64,000 bases of DNA from Solirubrobacterales bacterium (lineage in GTDB: Bacteria; Actinomycetota; Thermoleophilia; Solirubrobacterales; Solirubrobacteraceae), in NCBI GenBank assembly GCA_019240115.1, contig JAFAYV010000031.1:29787-93786 (forward strand), given 5' to 3'. Position numbers and translations under genes: made by a program. The notes below the pieces were generated by a model that saw nothing but the letters and a program-made list of their open reading frames with translations, made no database searches and was not told the origin of the DNA. This document shows, piece after piece, positions 1-7,552 of the stretch. The stretch's first letter is position 1. The number at the start of each line of letters is the position of its first letter.

Positions 1-669
1 CAGGCGGCGGCCGAGGCCAAGCAGGAGTCGCTTCGCCAGCAGGCTCAGTACGAGCGTGAGACCGCGATCGCGCGCGCCAAGAACGAGGCCGAGGTCAACA
101 AGGCCACGGCCGATGCCGACCGCACCAGCGCGATCGCCAACGCGGAGGCCAAGCAACAGGTCGCCCAGGCCCAGGCGCAGGCCGACCAGGCGGGCCCGCT
201 GGCAGAGGCCGAGGCGCAGCGGGCGGTGTTCCAGGCGCGCACCGCGGCCGCGACCAAGCAGGCGGAGCTGCGCGAGCAGGAGCTCGTCTCCGAGCGCGTC
301 AAGCCGGCGCAGGCCGACGCGGAGTCCACCCGGATCAGGGCCCAGGCCGAAGCCGAGGCCACCAGGCTGCAGGCCGCAGCCGCGGCATCGAATGATCGCG
401 TCGCGCTCGAGCGCATGATCATCGAACAGCTGCCATCACTGGTCAACAACGCGGGGACATCACTGGCCCGAGCGAACGTCACCGTTCTCAACGGCTCCGA
501 CGGGCTCTCGCAGGTCGCCGCGGGGCTCGTCACCCAGGCCCTCGCCATCTACAACGAAGCCCGAGCCGGACTCGTCACCAACGGTAGACCGGTCGATGGC
601 GCAGCCGCGGACACGGCGGCCCCGGCGGACGGGACGCGGGAGACCCCCGCGAGGAAGGAGCCCATGTAG
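1..669 (+). CDS. Flotillin/SPFH-type protein, C-terminal part (5' truncated by window edge)
   Basis: The frame is open from base 1 to a TAG at 667-669, so the start lies to the left. About 222 residues are visible. The first ~130 are an Ala/Glu/Gln-rich coiled coil with repeated EAK, AEAEA and AQAQAQA patterns. A more globular tail follows with ERMIIEQLPSLV and NGSDGLSQVAAGLV, typical of the C-terminal flotillin domain. Flotillins are membrane-anchored scaffolds that oligomerise through this coiled coil and organise ordered membrane microdomains. The N-terminal SPFH domain and membrane anchor are outside the window, so the family call rests on the tail alone. Bases 670-815 hold no gene that I recognise. 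Confidence 0.8.
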   Translation, partial: QAAAEAKQESLRQQAQYERETAIARAKNEAEVNKATADADRTSAIANAEAKQQVAQAQAQADQAGPLAEAEAQRAVFQARTAAATKQAELREQELVSERVKPAQADAESTRIRAQAEAEATRLQAAAAASNDRVALERMIIEQLPSLVNNAGTSLARANVTVLNGSDGLSQVAAGLVTQALAIYNEARAGLVTNGRPVDGAAADTAAPADGTRETPARKEPM

Positions 670-815
670 AGCGGCTGCAGTCGCTGCGCGAGCTGCCTGA
701 CCGCGGCCTCGAGCGTGCCGGAGTTCGATCCGGACGGCGCCGTCGAGAAGCGGCGCTGCCACTCGTCGCGTCGGCGATTGAGCTCCTGTACCTGATCAGC
801 AGCGACCGAGCCGGG

Positions 816-1172
816 TCAGCGCCTGGCCAGGCGTCGTCCGCTCGCGGTCGGCGCCGGCGTGTACGCGATCCCGTAGTGGCGGTAGAGATCGTTCTCGTCG
901 TCTGCGGCCAGCCCGGCGTCCTGATCGATATTGGGCGCGTCTTTGACCTGCTCCTTGGAGGCGGCGATCCGCAGGCCGTCCGGGGAGGCGGTGGCGCCGG
1001 TCAGCGGCACGAAGGTCAGGTGCTTGCCGATCAGCCCCTCCTTGACCGAGCCGAACATCGGCTGCTCGGTCTCGGTGTCGACGTAGATGTCCTCGAGCTT
1101 GCCGATCTTGTCGCCGTCGCGATCGACCAGCTCTCGACCACGCCAGTCAGCGAGATTGTCCACTTCCACCAT
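816..1172 (-). CDS. PRC-barrel domain protein
   Basis: 118 residues. I chose the ATG at 1172 because an AAGGAG lies 8 bases upstream; the frame is open further up but those residues look like shadow sequence. The N-terminal ~75 residues (WRGRELVDRDGDKIGKLEDIY, then a TETEQPMFGSV strand and a FVPLTGA strand) are a PRC barrel. The C-terminus contains the DAPNIDQDAGLAADDENDLYRHYGI segment seen in actinobacterial stress-related PRC proteins. It is closely similar in plan to the N-terminal half of the 10174-11118 gene. PRC barrels are small beta folds used in RNA processing and photosynthetic reaction centres; the role of these short actinobacterial versions is not established. It is the last gene of a run with the SDR and GH15 genes. 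Confidence 0.82.
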   Translation of the reverse strand: MVEVDNLADWRGRELVDRDGDKIGKLEDIYVDTETEQPMFGSVKEGLIGKHLTFVPLTGATASPDGLRIAASKEQVKDAPNIDQDAGLAADDENDLYRHYGIAYTPAPTASGRRLARR

Positions 1173-1302
1173 TGGCTGGGCTCCTTGCATCGCGGGATGG
1201 GACGGTCCTGTCAGACATACTGCCGGGGGGCGAGGTCTGAGGGCCCCTCGGCCCCACCAGGTCGCGGCGGTGCCCGTTCCGTCCGCGCTGCCGGCCACGA
1301 CG

Positions 1303-2076
1303 TCACACGAACTTGGGGTACAGCGACATGCCGCCGTCGACGACGATCGTGGTGCCGGTCACGTAATCGGCCTGCGCTGACGCCGCCCACGCCACCGCGG
1401 CGGCGATCTCGTCGGGCTGGCCCATCCGTCCGAGCGGGATCTCGGACTCGACGGCGTGCTTCTGCTCGGGATCGTCGAGCACGAACTGGTTGATCGGGGT
1501 GACGATCGCCCCGGGCGCGACGTTGACGAGCCGGATCCGCTTGGGGGCCAGCTCCCGGGCGGCGGTTTCCATCAGGAGCTTGATCGCGCCCTTGCTCGCG
1601 CAGTAGTGCGCGAAGCCCGGCCAGGGGATGAACTCGTGGACGCTTGACATGTTGACGATGGTCCCTCCGCCCGCGGCGGCCATGATCTTGCCTGCCTCCC
1701 GGATGCACAGGAACGCGCCCGTGAGGTTGGTCTGGATGACCGCGCTCCACAGGTCGAGCTCCATCTCGAGCAGCGGGGCCTGCTTTTCGATGCCGGCGTT
1801 GTTGACGAGCAGGTCCACGCCGCCGAGCTGGTCGTGAGCCCGGGTGACCATCCGCTTGACGTCGTCCTCTGAGCCGACGTCGCCCTGGACCGCGATCGCG
1901 CGGGGCGCTCCGTCAGACCGGATCTGCTCGGCGAGCGCCTCGGCGTCGGAGGCCTCCTTGGCCGAGTAGTAGTTGATGCACACGCTGGCGCCCTCGGCGC
2001 CGAGGCGCTCGGACGTCGCCTTGCCGATCCCGGTGTTGCCGCCGGTCACGATCGCCTTGCGTCCTTCGAGCAACAT
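1303..2076 (-). CDS. SDR-family dehydrogenase, glucose 1-dehydrogenase-like
   Basis: 257 residues, normal length for a classical short-chain dehydrogenase. The cofactor motif TGGNTGIGKA is near residue 12, NNAG near 92, the catalytic Ser is in NMSSVHEF and YxxxK is in YCASKGAIK. The C-terminal DYVTGTTIVVDGGMSLYPKFV is the usual glucose/ribitol dehydrogenase ending. The ATG is preceded by AGGAGG at 7 bases. It lies 34 bases downstream of the GH15 gene on the same strand, so the two are probably co-transcribed. A glucose-releasing GH15 enzyme followed by a glucose dehydrogenase would make sense, but substrate specificity within this family cannot be read from sequence alone. Confidence 0.85.
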   Translation of the reverse strand: MLLEGRKAIVTGGNTGIGKATSERLGAEGASVCINYYSAKEASDAEALAEQIRSDGAPRAIAVQGDVGSEDDVKRMVTRAHDQLGGVDLLVNNAGIEKQAPLLEMELDLWSAVIQTNLTGAFLCIREAGKIMAAAGGGTIVNMSSVHEFIPWPGFAHYCASKGAIKLLMETAARELAPKRIRLVNVAPGAIVTPINQFVLDDPEQKHAVESEIPLGRMGQPDEIAAAVAWAASAQADYVTGTTIVVDGGMSLYPKFV

Positions 2077-2110
2077 GTCAGAACCTCCTGTGGCCGTGGG
2101 TGAGCGTCCG

Positions 2111-3940
2111 TTACCCTCGCGCGCGGTCGCCGAGCGTGCCGTGGCGCTGGCGCTCGATGTTGAGCGCCGCGGTGATCAGCGCCAGGTGGCTGAACGCCTG
2201 CGGGTAGTTGCCCAGCATCTCGCCGGTGTCGGGGTCGATCTCCTCCGCGAGCAGGCCGAGCGGCGAGCTGCAGGACAGCAGGTGCTCGAAGCGCCGTTGG
2301 GCCTCCTCGAGCTCGCCGGCGTGCGCGAGCCCGTCGACCAGCCAGAACGCGCACATCGTGAACGTGCCCTCGCCACCCGACAGGCCGTCGTCGGTGTCGC
2401 CGGGGTCGTAGCGACGCATCAGCGGGCCGATGCTCAACCGCTCGTCGACGGCGTCGATCGTGGAGCGCAGGCGCTTGTCCTGGACGCCGAGGAAGCCGAT
2501 CTGGGGCAGGCGCAGCAGCGCCGCGTCGACGGTGTCTGAGCCGAAGGACTGCGAGAACGCCCCGAGCGTCTGCGACCAGCCGCGCGTCATGGTCTGCGCG
2601 CGGATCTGGTCGCGCGCCTGCTGAAACGCGGCCGTGTCGAGCTTGCGGTCATGCTTGCGGGCGATCTTCAGCGCGCGGTCGACGGCCACCCAGCACATCG
2701 CCTTGCTGTAGGTGTAATGGCGGTTCTCGCCGCGGACCTCCCAGATCGACGCGTCGGGATCCTGCCAGTGGTCGATCGCCAGCTGTGCGACGTGGCGCAG
2801 CTGCACCCACAGCCGCTCGGATATCTCGCCGCCTCGCCTGGAGTACAGGTAGGCGGCGTCCAGCAGCTCACCGTAGGTGTCCAGCTGCTTCTGGCCGGCG
2901 GCGTCGTTGCCGGTTCGCACCGGCGCCGAGCCGCGGTAGCCCAACAGGTGACCGAGTTCCCGTTCGGCGTCCGAGGAGCTGCCATCCAGCGTGTAGAGGT
3001 TCTGAACCTGGGCGTCCAGGCCCACGCCGGTCAGCCAGCCGAAGAAGTCGTGCGCCTCCTCGTCGTAGCCCAGGCCGAACAGCGCGTAGAGGATGAACGA
3101 CGAGTCGCGCAGCCACGTGAAGCGGTAGTCCCAGTTGCGCGGACCGCCGATCCACTCGGGCAGGCTCGTGGTCGGCGCCGCGACGAGCGCCCCGGTGGGC
3201 GCATAGCTCATCAGCTTCAGCGCGAGCGCCGAGCGGATGACGTGCTGGCTGTAGGGCCCGGCGTAGTTGCAGCGCTCCGCCCAGGTCCACCAGAAGTCCT
3301 GGGTCTCGCGCAGCAGCCGGCGGGCGTGGCGCAGATCGCCGACCCCGTGGCCGCATCGACCGGGCTCGTTGACCGTCAGCCCGATCGCGACCACCTCGCC
3401 CGCCGCGACCTCGATCGTCTGCTCGACCCCGGTCAGCGCCACGCTGGCCGTGAGGCAGTAGTGGTGGTCGGGGCCGTCGCCGTGCAACCGCCCGTCGGAG
3501 GGCCGCAGCGGGTTCTCGGCGCGGGCGTAGTCGGGACGCAGGTCCACCCGCTGGGAGAAGCGCACGGTTCCGGCCAGCCCGGTCACCAGCCGGACCAGGC
3601 GCGGCTGGTCGTGCGGCCGCGCGTGCTGTTTGATCGTGCCCGGCTCGATCGGCATGAAGTCTCGGATGCACGCCCGTCCGGAGTCGGTCTCGAAGATCGT
3701 CTCCAGCACGTTGGTCTTCTCCCCGTAGCGCTGCCACGAGCGGTGGGAGCCGACCGGCGCGAGCTCCCACGCGCCGCCCGTGCCGGCGTCGAGCAGCCGT
3801 CCGAACAGGCTGGGGCTGTCAAACCGCGGCAGCGAGCACCAGTCCACGCTGCCGTCGACGCCCACCAGAGCCACCGAGCGACAGTCGCCGACCAGGCCGT
3901 AGTCCGCGATCGGCAGATAGCCGTCGCAGCGCGCGCTCAC
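2111..3940 (-). CDS. Glycoside hydrolase family 15 protein (glucoamylase/trehalase-like)
   Basis: 609 residues, GTG start with GGGAG upstream. The N-terminus YLPIADYGLVGDCRSVALV followed by DGSVDWCSLPRFDSPSLFGRLLD is the signature of the soluble actinobacterial GH15 group, which includes trehalases and alpha-glucosidases. The (alpha/alpha)6 barrel part includes PEWIGGPRNWDYRFTWLRDSSF (catalytic-base region) and LSGGEGTFTMCAFWLVDGL near the end. No signal peptide is seen, so it should act in the cytoplasm, probably on trehalose or glycogen-derived glucosides. It is the first gene of a likely operon with the SDR and PRC genes. Trehalase versus glucoamylase activity cannot be settled here. Confidence 0.87.
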   Translation of the reverse strand: MSARCDGYLPIADYGLVGDCRSVALVGVDGSVDWCSLPRFDSPSLFGRLLDAGTGGAWELAPVGSHRSWQRYGEKTNVLETIFETDSGRACIRDFMPIEPGTIKQHARPHDQPRLVRLVTGLAGTVRFSQRVDLRPDYARAENPLRPSDGRLHGDGPDHHYCLTASVALTGVEQTIEVAAGEVVAIGLTVNEPGRCGHGVGDLRHARRLLRETQDFWWTWAERCNYAGPYSQHVIRSALALKLMSYAPTGALVAAPTTSLPEWIGGPRNWDYRFTWLRDSSFILYALFGLGYDEEAHDFFGWLTGVGLDAQVQNLYTLDGSSSDAERELGHLLGYRGSAPVRTGNDAAGQKQLDTYGELLDAAYLYSRRGGEISERLWVQLRHVAQLAIDHWQDPDASIWEVRGENRHYTYSKAMCWVAVDRALKIARKHDRKLDTAAFQQARDQIRAQTMTRGWSQTLGAFSQSFGSDTVDAALLRLPQIGFLGVQDKRLRSTIDAVDERLSIGPLMRRYDPGDTDDGLSGGEGTFTMCAFWLVDGLAHAGELEEAQRRFEHLLSCSSPLGLLAEEIDPDTGEMLGNYPQAFSHLALITAALNIERQRHGTLGDRARG

Positions 3941-4049
3941 GATCGGCTCCCGGGATCGCGCGAGTGCACCGGGCTGCTTTGCACTGCGCTACGGGGCTGA
4001 GAGGCAGGTCGCCGCCGATCGCGCCCGTCGTGGGCTGGGCTGCGCGCTG

Positions 4050-4121
4050 CGCCCGGGGCGGCCGGCGCTACGCCCCGGGCGCCACCGCCCGGGGCGGCCG
4101 GCGCTACGCCCCGGCCGCCAC
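4050..4121. repeat. Two tandem 36-bp units, each a strong hairpin (possible double terminator)
   Basis: Two adjacent copies (4050-4085 and 4086-4121) differ by one base. The first contains a perfect 10-bp stem, GCCCGGGGCG and CGCCCCGGGC, around a 10-base loop at 4051-4080; the second is nearly the same. They lie downstream of the 4140-4325 gene and upstream of the GH15 gene, both on the minus strand, so they could be tandem terminators. No U-tract is evident. Confidence 0.6.
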
Positions 4122-4139
4122 GGTTGCACGGGTCGATGC

Positions 4140-4325
4140 TCAGAGCCCGAGCTTGTCGCCGAGGTCTCCCTCCAGTTGTCCGGGGTCGATCCCCGCGTTC
4201 TGCAGCAGATCCTGGTGTTGGTCGGTATCGACCTGGTCGGGCAGCTGCTGATCGGCCTGATCGGCCTGATCGTGGTCGCCGCGGTCGTGCAGCATCTGGA
4301 GGATCTGATCCTTCGGTATCTGCAT
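4140..4325 (-). CDS. Small acidic hypothetical protein
   Basis: 61 residues starting MQIPKDQILQMLHDRGDHD, rich in Asp and Gln (DQADQADQQLPDQVDTDQHQ) and ending GDLGDKLGL. The ATG at 4325 has an AGGAG 5-6 bases upstream, which favours it over an in-frame ATG 18 codons earlier. No membrane segment or known domain is seen. Small hydrophilic Asp/Gln-rich proteins of this form occur next to stress genes in actinobacteria, but I cannot assign a function. It is followed by tandem hairpins. Confidence 0.65.
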   Translation of the reverse strand: MQIPKDQILQMLHDRGDHDQADQADQQLPDQVDTDQHQDLLQNAGIDPGQLEGDLGDKLGL

Positions 4326-4382
4326 GTCGTCTCTCCTGTGGTGGAACTCCGGGTGAGTTGTGGATGATGCGATGGACACGTT

Positions 4383-5051
4383 TTACGTATCTGCCCGACG
4401 CCGGGGATCGTGCAGGCCGGCGTCCTCGAGCAGGGCCGCGATCAGGGGCTCGTATCGACCCTGTTGCAGATCGTCGAGCGGATGCCGGGTATGACGCAGC
4501 AGCGCCTGGTAGGGCAACGAGAACGCTGCTCGTTGGGCGAGGAGGCGACGTTGCGCGTCATCGGAGAAGCCTGCGAGGACCCGAACGGCGGCGGTCATCC
4601 GTCGGACCTGCGCGATTCGGCCGGGCAGAAACCAGGCGACCAGCAGCCCGCCGGGCACGAGGAAGAGCGTCCAGCCGATCAGATCAGCGGCCGTGGCGAT
4701 CTCCTGGTTGGCGTGGCGCGCGGTGCGCGCCACGCTCGAGGGGCCGCTCTCGCCGGCGCGCAGACCTCGCGCGAGCTGCCCCCCGATGAGGGGTAGGCCC
4801 GCGACTGCTCCGGCGGCCGTCCCCAGGCCGCTATGGACCGACTGGCTGGCCTGCTCGACGCCGGTGCCAAGTTGCTGCAGACCGGCGATGTCGTCGTGCG
4901 CCGCGCGGGCGAGAGCGGCCAAGAGCACCAGGCAGCCCAGCACGGCGAGGTCTCGGGCGAGGGTGCGAATCCTCGCCGCGGCCGTATCCGGATACAGGCG
5001 AAGCGTCACGCCGGGACGCACGCGATCGTGCGGCGCCGCCGCGGCGCTCAC
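4383..5051 (-). CDS. Membrane protein of unknown function with two hydrophobic segments
   Basis: 222 residues. A first membrane span lies near residues 36-48 (LAVLGCLVLLAALARAA). A region resembling an extracytoplasmic loop follows, then a second span near 125-142 (LIGWTLFLVPGGLLVAWFLP). The Arg-rich cytoplasmic C-terminus is HTRHPLDDLQQGRYEPLIAALLEDAG. The start overlaps the stop of the upstream gene by 4 bases, so the pair is translationally coupled. I do not recognise the family. It lies in a run of small envelope proteins. Confidence 0.65.
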   Translation of the reverse strand: MSAAAAPHDRVRPGVTLRLYPDTAAARIRTLARDLAVLGCLVLLAALARAAHDDIAGLQQLGTGVEQASQSVHSGLGTAAGAVAGLPLIGGQLARGLRAGESGPSSVARTARHANQEIATAADLIGWTLFLVPGGLLVAWFLPGRIAQVRRMTAAVRVLAGFSDDAQRRLLAQRAAFSLPYQALLRHTRHPLDDLQQGRYEPLIAALLEDAGLHDPRRRADT

Positions 5052-5650
5052 GCGTCGGTCGGCTCGCGCCGTCGGCGGCGAAGGCGGGAGCGCGATCGCG
5101 ACTGGGCTCCGAGCTCCCCGTCGCCATCGGCGGCGGTCGTCTCGTCTCGAGTGCCGGCCGGGGCGGGTTCCCGCCGAGCCCCGTAGCCGGCGTCGTCGTC
5201 CGCGACGGTCTTGCGACGGCGTGGAATCATGGTGTTGAACAGCAGGATCGCCGCGCAGACGCCCCAGCCGAGCTTGGTGAAGCCGTTCGCCGCCGCCATG
5301 CCGAGCACGTTCCCGCTGATCAGCGCGATGATCGCGGCGGCCCCCAGGGCGATGGCCACGATCAGGCTCATCGTCTTGGCCAGCAGATGCTGAGCGGCGC
5401 CGAACAGCAGCAGGCCGCCGGCAGCGGCGGTCAGCATCCCCGTCCAGCCGTTGGCGCCGAAGATGCCGAGAAAGACCTTGCCCTTCCCGGGCGCGCTGCC
5501 ATTCGGAAACGCCGAGAACTTGGGAAAGACGTGCTGCTTGTAGAGGAAGTACAGGCCGGCGACCAGCAGGATCGTCCCGAGGACGAGCGCCGGCCCGCGC
5601 GCGAGGCTGATCCCCTTCTCGCGATGTGTGTTGCGGTCATCTGTGGGCAC
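5048..5650 (-). CDS. Multi-span membrane protein of unknown function
   Basis: About 200 residues from a GTG at 5650, preferred because GGGAGG lies 9 bases upstream; the frame is open to 5746. Four hydrophobic stretches are visible: LVLGTILLVAGLYFLY, GMLTAAAGGLLLFGAA, MSLIVAIALGAAAIIALI and GWGVCAAILLFNTM. A charged Arg/Asp-rich tail ends SRLRRRRREPTDA. Its stop overlaps the start of the next gene by 4 bases. No family is recognised; a membrane stress or envelope role is only suggested by the neighbours. Confidence 0.65.
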   Translation of the reverse strand: MPTDDRNTHREKGISLARGPALVLGTILLVAGLYFLYKQHVFPKFSAFPNGSAPGKGKVFLGIFGANGWTGMLTAAAGGLLLFGAAQHLLAKTMSLIVAIALGAAAIIALISGNVLGMAAANGFTKLGWGVCAAILLFNTMIPRRRKTVADDDAGYGARREPAPAGTRDETTAADGDGELGAQSRSRSRLRRRRREPTDA

Positions 5651-5889
5651 GAGCCCGGACCTCCCGAGGAATCGAAGGTGGATGGGTGCCCGAGTCGGTG
5701 GGCCATGGCTCTGCCGGCGCACGGACCGGGTGACCCTCGAGCGCACAGCGCGGCTCGTGCATCGATCATGCAGACCGTCCGCGGTGCGATTCGGTTACAG
5801 AACTTCCCTCCGGGGAGCTGGTGTAACTAAACGACCGTGACCTGAGTCCTTCTCTCTGCTGCTCGCGCTTTCCGCCCAGCCGGAGGCTG

Positions 5890-6495
5890 ATGCGGACGCG
5901 CGGATGGCGCATCCAGATGCCGTTGCGACGTGCCGACATAGATCAGAGCCTGGTCGAGCGGTCCCTGGCGGGTGATCTGCGCGCCTTCGAGGCTCTCGTC
6001 GAGCGCCATCGGGGGGTGGTGTACCGGGTGGCCAGCCGGATCGTCGGCGCCGATGCCGCCGAGGACGTCAGCCAGGACGCGTTTCTGCGCGCCTACCACC
6101 GGCTCGATCGCTTCCGCGGCGAGGCATCATTTCGGACCTGGCTGTTGCAGATCACCACCAACGCCGCTTTGACCCACCTCAGCCGTCGACGCGACGAGTC
6201 CACCGACGATCATGCCGTCGCCGACGAGGCCGTCGATCGCGACGCCAGTCGCCAGCCGGTGACCGAGCTCGAGCGGCGCGAACGTCAAGCGCGGCTGGAG
6301 CTCAAGCTGCGAGGGCTGCGCCCGGACTATCGCAGCCTGCTCGTGCTCAGGGACCTCGAGCAGCTCTCCTACGAAGAGATCGCCCAGACGCTCGACATGC
6401 CCCTGGGCAGCGTCAAGGGCCGTCTGCACCGAGCCCGCGGCGAGCTGATCGACATCCTGCGCAACAACACCTACGACTGGGAGCTGCCGGCATGA
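5890..6495 (+). CDS. ECF-family RNA polymerase sigma factor (sigma-70 region 2 and 4)
   Basis: 201 residues. Region 2 runs from about residue 25 to 90 (FEALVERHRGVVYRVASRI, AEDVSQDAFLRAYHRLDRF, SFRTWLLQITTNAA). Region 4 covers about 140-190 (LRGLRPDYRSLLVLRD, LSYEEIAQTLDMPLGSVKGRLHRAR). There is no region 3, as expected for ECF sigma factors. An ATG at 5917 is an alternative start. The gene overlaps the next small gene by 4 bases, and that gene overlaps the channel gene, so the three form one unit. ECF factors are normally held by a co-transcribed anti-sigma factor; the only candidate here is the 77-residue neighbour. Confidence 0.92.
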   Translation: MRTRGWRIQMPLRRADIDQSLVERSLAGDLRAFEALVERHRGVVYRVASRIVGADAAEDVSQDAFLRAYHRLDRFRGEASFRTWLLQITTNAALTHLSRRRDESTDDHAVADEAVDRDASRQPVTELERRERQARLELKLRGLRPDYRSLLVLRDLEQLSYEEIAQTLDMPLGSVKGRLHRARGELIDILRNNTYDWELPA

Positions 6496-6725
6496 ACGGT
6501 CCAGATCCACCTGACGAACTCTCCCCGGCAGAGCGGTCGCTCGATCGACACCTCGAGCTCCTGCGGGCGGATCCCCCGACGCCGTCGACGGAGCTGGTGG
6601 CTCGAGTCATCCATGCGGCCCGCTGGCAGCGGGCGCTGCGTCATCCGCTGCTGGCGGTCAGCGCGATCGCCGGCGTGATCCGCGACGGCATGCTCCTGTT
6701 GTTCGGCGCGTCCCCGCGACGATGA
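6492..6725 (+). CDS. Small protein between sigma factor and channel gene; possible short anti-sigma
   Basis: 77 residues starting MNGPDPPDELSPAERSLDRH. The first ~50 residues are charged and helical (LDRHLELLRADPPTPSTELVARVIHAARWQ). A moderately hydrophobic stretch follows (HPLLAVSAIAGVIRDGMLLLFGA). It overlaps the sigma gene (ATGA) and the channel gene (ATGA). No zinc-finger HxxxCxxC anti-sigma motif is present. Position and layout (soluble N-terminus, hydrophobic C-terminus) fit a minimal membrane-tethered anti-sigma factor, but that is inference from context. Confidence 0.6.
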   Translation: MNGPDPPDELSPAERSLDRHLELLRADPPTPSTELVARVIHAARWQRALRHPLLAVSAIAGVIRDGMLLLFGASPRR

Positions 6726-7549
6726 CCCCCCTCGCCTCCTCGGTCCTCGATCAGGCGGGTCGCCAGCTGGGGGGCTTTCTGCCCCGACTGGCGGGAGCCG
6801 TCGCGCTGCTGGTGGTGGGCCTGTTCGTCGTCTGGCTGCTCACGCGCATCCTGACCGAGGCGCTGCGGCGCGGCGGGGTGGACGGGATGGCGGACCGGGC
6901 CGGCATCAACCGCGTGCTGGCGCAGGCGGGGCTCGGCAGCTCGCTGGCGAGGGTGGTCGGGCGCGCGCTGCGACTCGCGCTGGCCATCGTGATCATCTTC
7001 GCGGCGCTGTCGCTGCTGGGCCTGCAGTTCCTCTCCGACTCGCTGAACAAGGGCATCCAGGAGCTTCCCAAGCTCTTGATCGGCGCCGCGCTCGTCCTCG
7101 TCGGGGTCGTGTTGGCCGGCGCTGTCCGCGAGCGCGCCCAGCGGCTCGGCGACCAGATGGATCTGCCCGTCCCGCTGGGGCGGATCGCGCAGATCACCGT
7201 GTTGGCGATCTTCGGCATCGTCGCCGCGGCCCAGATCGCGATCTCCACGTTGGTGCTGCTGCTGCTCGTCGGCCTCCTCCTCGGCGGAGTGGTCGCCACG
7301 TTCGCCCTGGCCTTCGGCCTCGGCGGCCGCGAGGTCGCTCGCTCACTGAGCGCGGGGCGCTACGTGCGCCACAGCTATCGGGAGGGCGAGGTGATCGGCT
7401 TCGGTGACGTGCGCGGCACGGTGACCGCGATCGAGCCCGCCTCGACGCTGCTGGATGTCGGGGATGGCCGGACGGTCCGCGTGCCCAACCACCTGCTGCT
7501 GGAGAGCGTCGTCACGATCTATCCCGATCGCGACGAGCTCGGGCAGTGA
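6722..7549 (+). CDS. Mechanosensitive-channel-like membrane protein (MscS/TM-helix family)
   Basis: 275 residues. Spans are visible near residues 20-40 (LAGAVALLVVGLFVVWLLTRI), 80-100, 117-135 and 160-200, followed by the pore-lining style segment FALAFGLGGREVARSLSAG. A small soluble beta domain follows with EGEVIGFGDVRGTVTAIEPASTLLDVGDGRTVRVPNHLLLE, which matches the MscS beta-domain pattern of a pore helix then a short barrel. It is shorter than a full MscS C-terminal vestibule. A role in osmotic or turgor response is plausible. It ends 3 bases before the convergent TetR-PP2C gene. Confidence 0.85.
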   Translation: MTPLASSVLDQAGRQLGGFLPRLAGAVALLVVGLFVVWLLTRILTEALRRGGVDGMADRAGINRVLAQAGLGSSLARVVGRALRLALAIVIIFAALSLLGLQFLSDSLNKGIQELPKLLIGAALVLVGVVLAGAVRERAQRLGDQMDLPVPLGRIAQITVLAIFGIVAAAQIAISTLVLLLLVGLLLGGVVATFALAFGLGGREVARSLSAGRYVRHSYREGEVIGFGDVRGTVTAIEPASTLLDVGDGRTVRVPNHLLLESVVTIYPDRDELGQ

Positions 7550-7552
7550 CCG

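Noticed and set aside
876..1493. Long plus-strand reading frames antisense to the PRC and SDR genes
   Set aside because: Arg/Gly/Pro-rich shadow composition on the opposite strand of well-supported genes; typical of high-G+C DNA.
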